Below, one piece after another: positions 60,277-64,000 of a DNA stretch of 64,000 nucleotides. A program made the translations under genes and the position numbers. Position 1 is the stretch's first letter. Every line of letters begins with the position of its first letter. A model generated the notes under the pieces. It had not been told where the DNA came from. It saw only the letters and a program-made list of their open reading frames with translations, and searched no databases. This stretch comes from Hyphomicrobiaceae bacterium (GTDB lineage Bacteria > Pseudomonadota > Alphaproteobacteria > Rhizobiales > Hyphomicrobiaceae). The stretch spans positions 1 through 64,000 of the forward strand of contig JAKFWF010000024.1 of NCBI GenBank assembly GCA_021730785.1, given 5' to 3'.

Positions 60277-62130
60277 ATGTCGTTCAATATGATTTCGCTG
60301 GTGATGCAGTATCTCACGCCCGAAATGGTCGGGAGAATTGCGCATGCGCTCGGCATGGACCGGACGCTCGCACAGAAGGCGGTGATTGCGATGGTGCCGG
60401 CCATTCTCGGCGGGCTCATCGGCAAGGCCAGCAAGCCGGAAGGTGCACGGCAGTTGTTCGACGTGCTTGGCTCGCAGGACCCCGGTGTGCTCGGCCAATT
60501 GGGCGGCCTGCTTGGCGGATCGCAATCGCGCGCGATGATCGACGGCGGCAGTCATATGCTGGGCTCCCTGTTCGATATGGGGCAGACCAAGGCGATGGTG
60601 GGCGCAGTGTCGAAGTATGCGGGCGTCGATGTTGCGCAGACGACCGGGCTGATGGGCGCCCTGGCACCGATGGTCATGGGAACGCTCGCCCAGCACCAGA
60701 AGGTGAACAAGCTGGATGTTGCCGGGTTGGCGGGCCTGCTCGCCGGCCAGAAGGATCTGGTCGCAGGCGCGCTGCCGGCGTCGGTTGCAGCCGACCTCGG
60801 CGGTGGCTCGTGGCTTGGCCCGGCCGTGACCATGGGCAGCAGCGGCGCCGGTGCCAAGTTGGCGGCTGCCGGTGCTGCGATGTCAGGTGCTGCCATGGCT
60901 GCGCGCCCGATGGCCGACCCGATGGCCAGCAAAGGCGCTGCAACCGGCATCAGCGCGGCCGGGCGGCCGATCATGGCCGAAACTGCCGATGCGAAGATGA
61001 TAATGCCGATGAAACATCCGAACCATGGCCCGAGCCTGCTTGTTCGTATGATCCCCTTGGCACTGCTGCTGCTGGGCATCGGGCTGTGGTACTGGAATGA
61101 TACGCAATACAAGCAGCGGCTGGCGCTTGAGGAAAAGGCTCGCATTGAGCTCGCGACCAGGACCGCTGCCGAAGCGAAGGCAAGGGCAGAGGCGGAGAAC
61201 ACCCGATTGGCCGCTGCGGCCGAAGCCAAGCGCAAGGCTGACGCGGAATTGGCGCGGGTAGCGGCCGAGGCGAAAGCCAGAGCCGATGCGGAAGCCGCCC
61301 GCGTTGCCGCCGAGGCGGAAGCTAAGCGCCGGGCGGACGCGGAAGCGGCCAGGATCGCGGCGGAGGCGAAGGCCAAGGCTGATGCCGAGGCTGCCCGTAT
61401 TGCTGCCGAAGCGGAAGCTAAGCGCATCGCGGCCGCCGCGGCGGAAGCGGCCCGGTCGACAACCGACACCGAGGCGAAGGCCAAGGCCGACGCCGAAGCT
61501 GCCCGCGTCGCTGCCGAAGCGAAGGCCAAGGCCGACGCCGAAGCTGCCAGGATCGCAGCAGACGCGAAGGCTAAGGCCGACGCCGAAGCTGCCAGGATCG
61601 CAGCAGACGCGAAGGCCAAGGCCGACGCCGAAGCTGCCAGGATCGCAGCAGACGCGAAGGCCAAGGCCGACGCCGAAGTTGCAAGGATCGCAGCCGACGC
61701 GAAGGCTAAGGCCGACGCCGAAGCTGCCCGCGTCGCTGCCGAGGCGAAGGCCAAGTCCGATGTGGCGGCATGCCAGTCGACGGTGACGACTGCCGCATCG
61801 TCAGGCCGCATTCGTTTCCAAACGTCGAGCGCCGAGTTGACGGCCGAAAGCCAGCCGGTCCTCAACGCGCTGGTGCAGGCGATCAATGCCTGCCCCGCCA
61901 CCCGCATCGTGGTCGAAGGCCACACCGACACCGACGGCGACAGGACCGCGAACCAGGCTTTGTCGGAAAAGCGGGCCAAGGCTGTGAGCGACTATCTCGT
62001 CAAGGCCGGTGTTCCAGCCGCTCGGCTGAAATCGCAGGGGCTCGGGCAGACGAAGCCGGTCGCGCCCAACGATACGCGGGAAGGCAAGCTGCAGAACCGG
62101 CGCATCGAGTTTGTGGTTGAGAAGCTCTGA
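60277..62130 (+). CDS. DUF937-type protein with membrane anchor, TolA-like coiled coil and OmpA peptidoglycan-binding domain
   Basis: A 617-residue protein. Residues 1-190 are a DUF937-like domain (FNMISLVMQYLTPEMVGRIA, then LFDVLGSQDPGVLGQLGGLL). A membrane segment follows near residue 255 (MIPLALLLLGIGLWYW). Then a long Ala/Lys/Glu-rich coiled coil contains six 15-residue repeats of the type KAKADAEAARIAADA. The C-terminus (from about 500) is an OmpA-type domain with FQTSSAELTAESQPVLNALV and IVVEGHTDTDGDRTANQALS, which binds peptidoglycan. The protein would span the periplasm like TolA. ATG at 60277 has GAGGAAC upstream. The role of DUF937 is unknown. Confidence 0.85.
   Translation: MSFNMISLVMQYLTPEMVGRIAHALGMDRTLAQKAVIAMVPAILGGLIGKASKPEGARQLFDVLGSQDPGVLGQLGGLLGGSQSRAMIDGGSHMLGSLFDMGQTKAMVGAVSKYAGVDVAQTTGLMGALAPMVMGTLAQHQKVNKLDVAGLAGLLAGQKDLVAGALPASVAADLGGGSWLGPAVTMGSSGAGAKLAAAGAAMSGAAMAARPMADPMASKGAATGISAAGRPIMAETADAKMIMPMKHPNHGPSLLVRMIPLALLLLGIGLWYWNDTQYKQRLALEEKARIELATRTAAEAKARAEAENTRLAAAAEAKRKADAELARVAAEAKARADAEAARVAAEAEAKRRADAEAARIAAEAKAKADAEAARIAAEAEAKRIAAAAAEAARSTTDTEAKAKADAEAARVAAEAKAKADAEAARIAADAKAKADAEAARIAADAKAKADAEAARIAADAKAKADAEVARIAADAKAKADAEAARVAAEAKAKSDVAACQSTVTTAASSGRIRFQTSSAELTAESQPVLNALVQAINACPATRIVVEGHTDTDGDRTANQALSEKRAKAVSDYLVKAGVPAARLKSQGLGQTKPVAPNDTREGKLQNRRIEFVVEKL
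61486..61755 (+). repeat. 45-bp tandem repeat inside the DUF937-OmpA gene
   Basis: Six units of 45 bp begin at 61486, 61531, 61576, 61621, 61666 and 61711, each opening GCCGACGCCGAAG. Units 2-4 are almost identical in DNA, which indicates recent expansion; further units upstream are diverged. Each codes 15 residues, about four helical turns, so the coiled coil can change length without frameshift. Confidence 0.85.
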
Positions 62131-62306
62131 TCGCGGTTTGAGGGACAAGCAGCATGCTGCCCGACCGCTGGCCCATCAGCCAGCGGCCCGGGCAGCGACG
62201 GATCTTGGCCTCAATCGTGCCCTAAGCCACTGCCAGCCGAAGTCGTCGAGGTTCAACGATTTGGGGCAACATGCGGTGGTGCCGCGTCGTGCAGAAGGTT
62301 GGTTCA

Positions 62307-63536
62307 ATGCGCGGGAACCCGTTCGCCGGTGGATCGGCGTGGATGGCGGTGGCAACGGTCCTCGCCACGGCTGGCCTGTTGAACATCGCCGCGCCACCAC
62401 GGGTCGTGGCTCAGGAAGTGTCCACAGCGAAGTTCGAACGTCTGACGGTGGAGCAGCGCCGCACCTATGATGCCTGGCGCCTCGCACGCAAGACCTTCGA
62501 GATCGAGTTGGATGCCTACTGGGCATCCGTGAACACCCTGCGCGACCTGCGACGGCGCAAACGGAGTGCCAGCCAGCCGTTCACGCTCGCCGACTATGTT
62601 GCAACCCAGCCGCCGCGCTACACGGGGCCGACCCTGCCCGAGGCGATCGCGAAGATCTTGGCCGAGCCGGAGCCCGATGCGAAGCCGGTGCCACCCGCGC
62701 CGGTGCAGCTGCCGCCGGGCGTCGATGAGTTTCGCGCCGCGGCAAAGGCCGCCTACCGGTTCATGCCAGAGGCGACGACAGAAGCCGAATTCAAGCGCCG
62801 CTATGCTGTCGAGGCGCTCGCCATCGGCCTCACCAAGGACCAGGTGGTGAAGGTGTATGCGCTCGAGACGGGCGGCAACGGCACCTACGACATGCAGGCC
62901 GGCATCCATCCGCAGAAGCGCACGGGCATTCCGATTTCCTCGGCGCTCGGCTATGCGCAGCTGCTGGCCGGCAATTCGGTCAACGAACTCGTCAAGCACG
63001 GCGACGGCTTCATCAGGCGGCTGGAGGCGATGGCGGCAGTGCCGCAACCGGCCACGTCCTTGCGCCGGCAGACCTTGCGCAACAAGGCGGCCGTCCTGCG
63101 CGCGATGCTGAAGGACGCCCGTCAGGTGCCCAACGAATGGAGCGATCACGTACGGTTTGGCACCACGCCGAAGGGGCTTGCGATCCACGCGCTCAATCTC
63201 GATGCCGATATCGGGCCCTGGCTACAGGTGATCAAGCTGAAAGGGCTCAAAGATACGGCCGCCACCGAAGCCGGCCGCACCAACTTGAGCGGACCCGAGA
63301 TCGAGCTCATGAACCTCGCCGGGCCGCGCACCGGACTAGAAATGCTGCAGCCGATCGCGGCAAAGGTGCCGACCACGAACTTCTTCGCGCGCGCCGGCTA
63401 CGAGCGCAATTCGGTGGTGCGCGAGCGCACGGCCGCGGAACTGCTGGCCGAACTCGCAAAGCGCATGGACGCGGCACTGAAGAACGCGGGCGCCATCGAG
63501 TTCGCCGCCGCCTTCGATACGCTGGCGAAGCGGTAG
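62307..63536 (+). CDS. exported protein, possibly lytic-transglycosylase-like
   Basis: A 409-residue protein with a signal peptide (WMAVATVLATAGLLNIAAPP, cleavage near VVAQE). The middle contains VYALETGGNGTYDMQAGI followed by SSALGYAQLLAGNSV, which resembles the Glu...Gly-x-x-Gln arrangement of SLT-type transglycosylases, but other SLT motifs are weak. The N-terminal part is charged (RLARKTFEIELDAYW). ATG at 62307 is chosen to give the signal peptide. It follows the DUF937-OmpA gene on the same strand by 176 bp; a joint cell-wall role is possible. Confidence 0.6.
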   Translation: MRGNPFAGGSAWMAVATVLATAGLLNIAAPPRVVAQEVSTAKFERLTVEQRRTYDAWRLARKTFEIELDAYWASVNTLRDLRRRKRSASQPFTLADYVATQPPRYTGPTLPEAIAKILAEPEPDAKPVPPAPVQLPPGVDEFRAAAKAAYRFMPEATTEAEFKRRYAVEALAIGLTKDQVVKVYALETGGNGTYDMQAGIHPQKRTGIPISSALGYAQLLAGNSVNELVKHGDGFIRRLEAMAAVPQPATSLRRQTLRNKAAVLRAMLKDARQVPNEWSDHVRFGTTPKGLAIHALNLDADIGPWLQVIKLKGLKDTAATEAGRTNLSGPEIELMNLAGPRTGLEMLQPIAAKVPTTNFFARAGYERNSVVRERTAAELLAELAKRMDAALKNAGAIEFAAAFDTLAKR

Positions 63537-63550
63537 CCGTCAGCGTCCGC

Positions 63551-64000
63551 TCAACGGGCGGCGACCGCGACGCCTGATCCGATCAGCATCACACCGGTTG
63601 CCTGGTTGAGGCGCTGGAGGGCGCGCGTTGACGCCAGCAGCCGCCGGGCGCGTTCAAGCAGCAGCATGTAGCCGCTATAGACGACGAGAGACACGACGAC
63701 GACGATGGTCATCAGCACTGCAAAATCGCGGATCGTCACCGTCGACAGGTCGAGGAAGGTCGGCAGCAGGGCGCCGTAGAACAGAATGGGTTTCGGGTTG
63801 CCCAAGGTGACGACGAGGCCGAGACCGACATCTTTCCACAAGGCAGCGGGTGGTCGTGCTGCGATATCGATGGGTCTTGTTGCTGCGCGCAGCGCCTGCA
63901 CGCCGAGCCAGATCAGGTAGGCGGCGCCGACATACTTCACGATCTGGAACAGTGGCCCGATCGTGGTGGCGATGGCCGAAAGGCCGATCATCGCAATGGC
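63551..64000 (-). CDS. LysE/RhtB-family amino acid exporter, cut by the right edge
   Basis: The last 150 or so residues of a LysE-type exporter; the N-terminus lies beyond base 64000. VKYVGAAYLIWLGVQALRAA and the signature LGLVVTLGNPKPILFYGALL (with the G-N-P-K of the family) are clear, and four membrane segments are visible. Family members are about 205 residues. It is convergent with the exported SLT-like gene, 14 bp apart. It would export an amino acid or homoserine lactone-like compound. Confidence 0.88.
   Translation of the reverse strand, partial: AIAMIGLSAIATTIGPLFQIVKYVGAAYLIWLGVQALRAATRPIDIAARPPAALWKDVGLGLVVTLGNPKPILFYGALLPTFLDLSTVTIRDFAVLMTIVVVVSLVVYSGYMLLLERARRLLASTRALQRLNQATGVMLIGSGVAVAAR

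Noticed and set aside
61150-61760. CRISPR-like array from regularly spaced repeats
   Set aside because: The 45-bp units are contiguous, in frame and encode a coiled coil; there are no spacers and no cas genes.

Overview
The window is high-GC DNA, densely packed with genes that often overlap by 4 bp (ATGA). It looks like the chromosome of an alphaproteobacterium, most likely Hyphomicrobiales close to the Bradyrhizobium/Rhodopseudomonas group. The basis is the cobT-cobS-J-domain-bolA neighbourhood of aerobic cobalamin synthesis, many periplasmic-binding-protein ABC transporters with Tat-like leaders, and the overall gene style. The taxonomic call is inference; no rRNA or tRNA gene was seen.

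Left part (1-7.7 kb): an eroded IS21-type end, a phosphoribosyltransferase plus BtpA/SgcQ-like pair, and, divergently, a complete polyamine/opine-type ABC transporter (binding protein, two permeases, ATPase) with a NodB-fold deacetylase/imidase. Together they look like uptake and salvage of a nitrogenous, possibly nucleobase-like, compound. A REP-like hairpin separates the binding-protein gene from the permeases.

Accessory region (7.7-28.7 kb): a Fic-fold protein whose catalytic His is replaced by Gln, IS1380 and plasmid-type remnants, and an unusual cluster of a ThiF/E1-like adenylating enzyme, two GNAT proteins, a polytopic membrane protein, an Acg-type nitroreductase, a RoxA/MauG-like dihaem cytochrome and a YtcJ-type amidohydrolase. 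Then comes an arsenic island (ArsR-ArsC fusion, GAPDH, ArsJ, second ArsR, ArsO-like flavoprotein, MFS pump). It ends with an orphan VirD4/TraG-type coupling ATPase, beside a protein of unknown family and a palindrome-rich divergent region.

Middle (28.8-43.2 kb): a glycosylation cluster (GT2, GT4, two methyltransferases, GtrA, two polytopic glycosyltransferases, a small lipoprotein), then a TPP-dependent decarboxylase-like enzyme divergent from a full Liv (branched-chain amino acid/amide) ABC operon.

Right part (43.4-64 kb): cobT, a Uma2-family protein, cobS, a J-domain protein, bolA, an aspartoacylase-family enzyme, a 3-oxoacid CoA-transferase pair (scoA, scoB), an AsmA protein, and a dipeptide-type ABC operon with a Phd/PemK-like toxin-antitoxin pair embedded between its permease and ATPase genes. 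It finishes with a DUF937-OmpA fusion carrying 45-bp tandem repeats, an exported SLT-like protein and a LysE exporter cut by the right edge.

The strongest candidates for undescribed biology are the ThiF/GNAT/nitroreductase locus, the Gln-substituted Fic protein with its operator-like repeats, the orphan coupling protein with three nested palindromes, and the toxin-antitoxin pair coupled by overlapping codons to a transporter ATPase gene.
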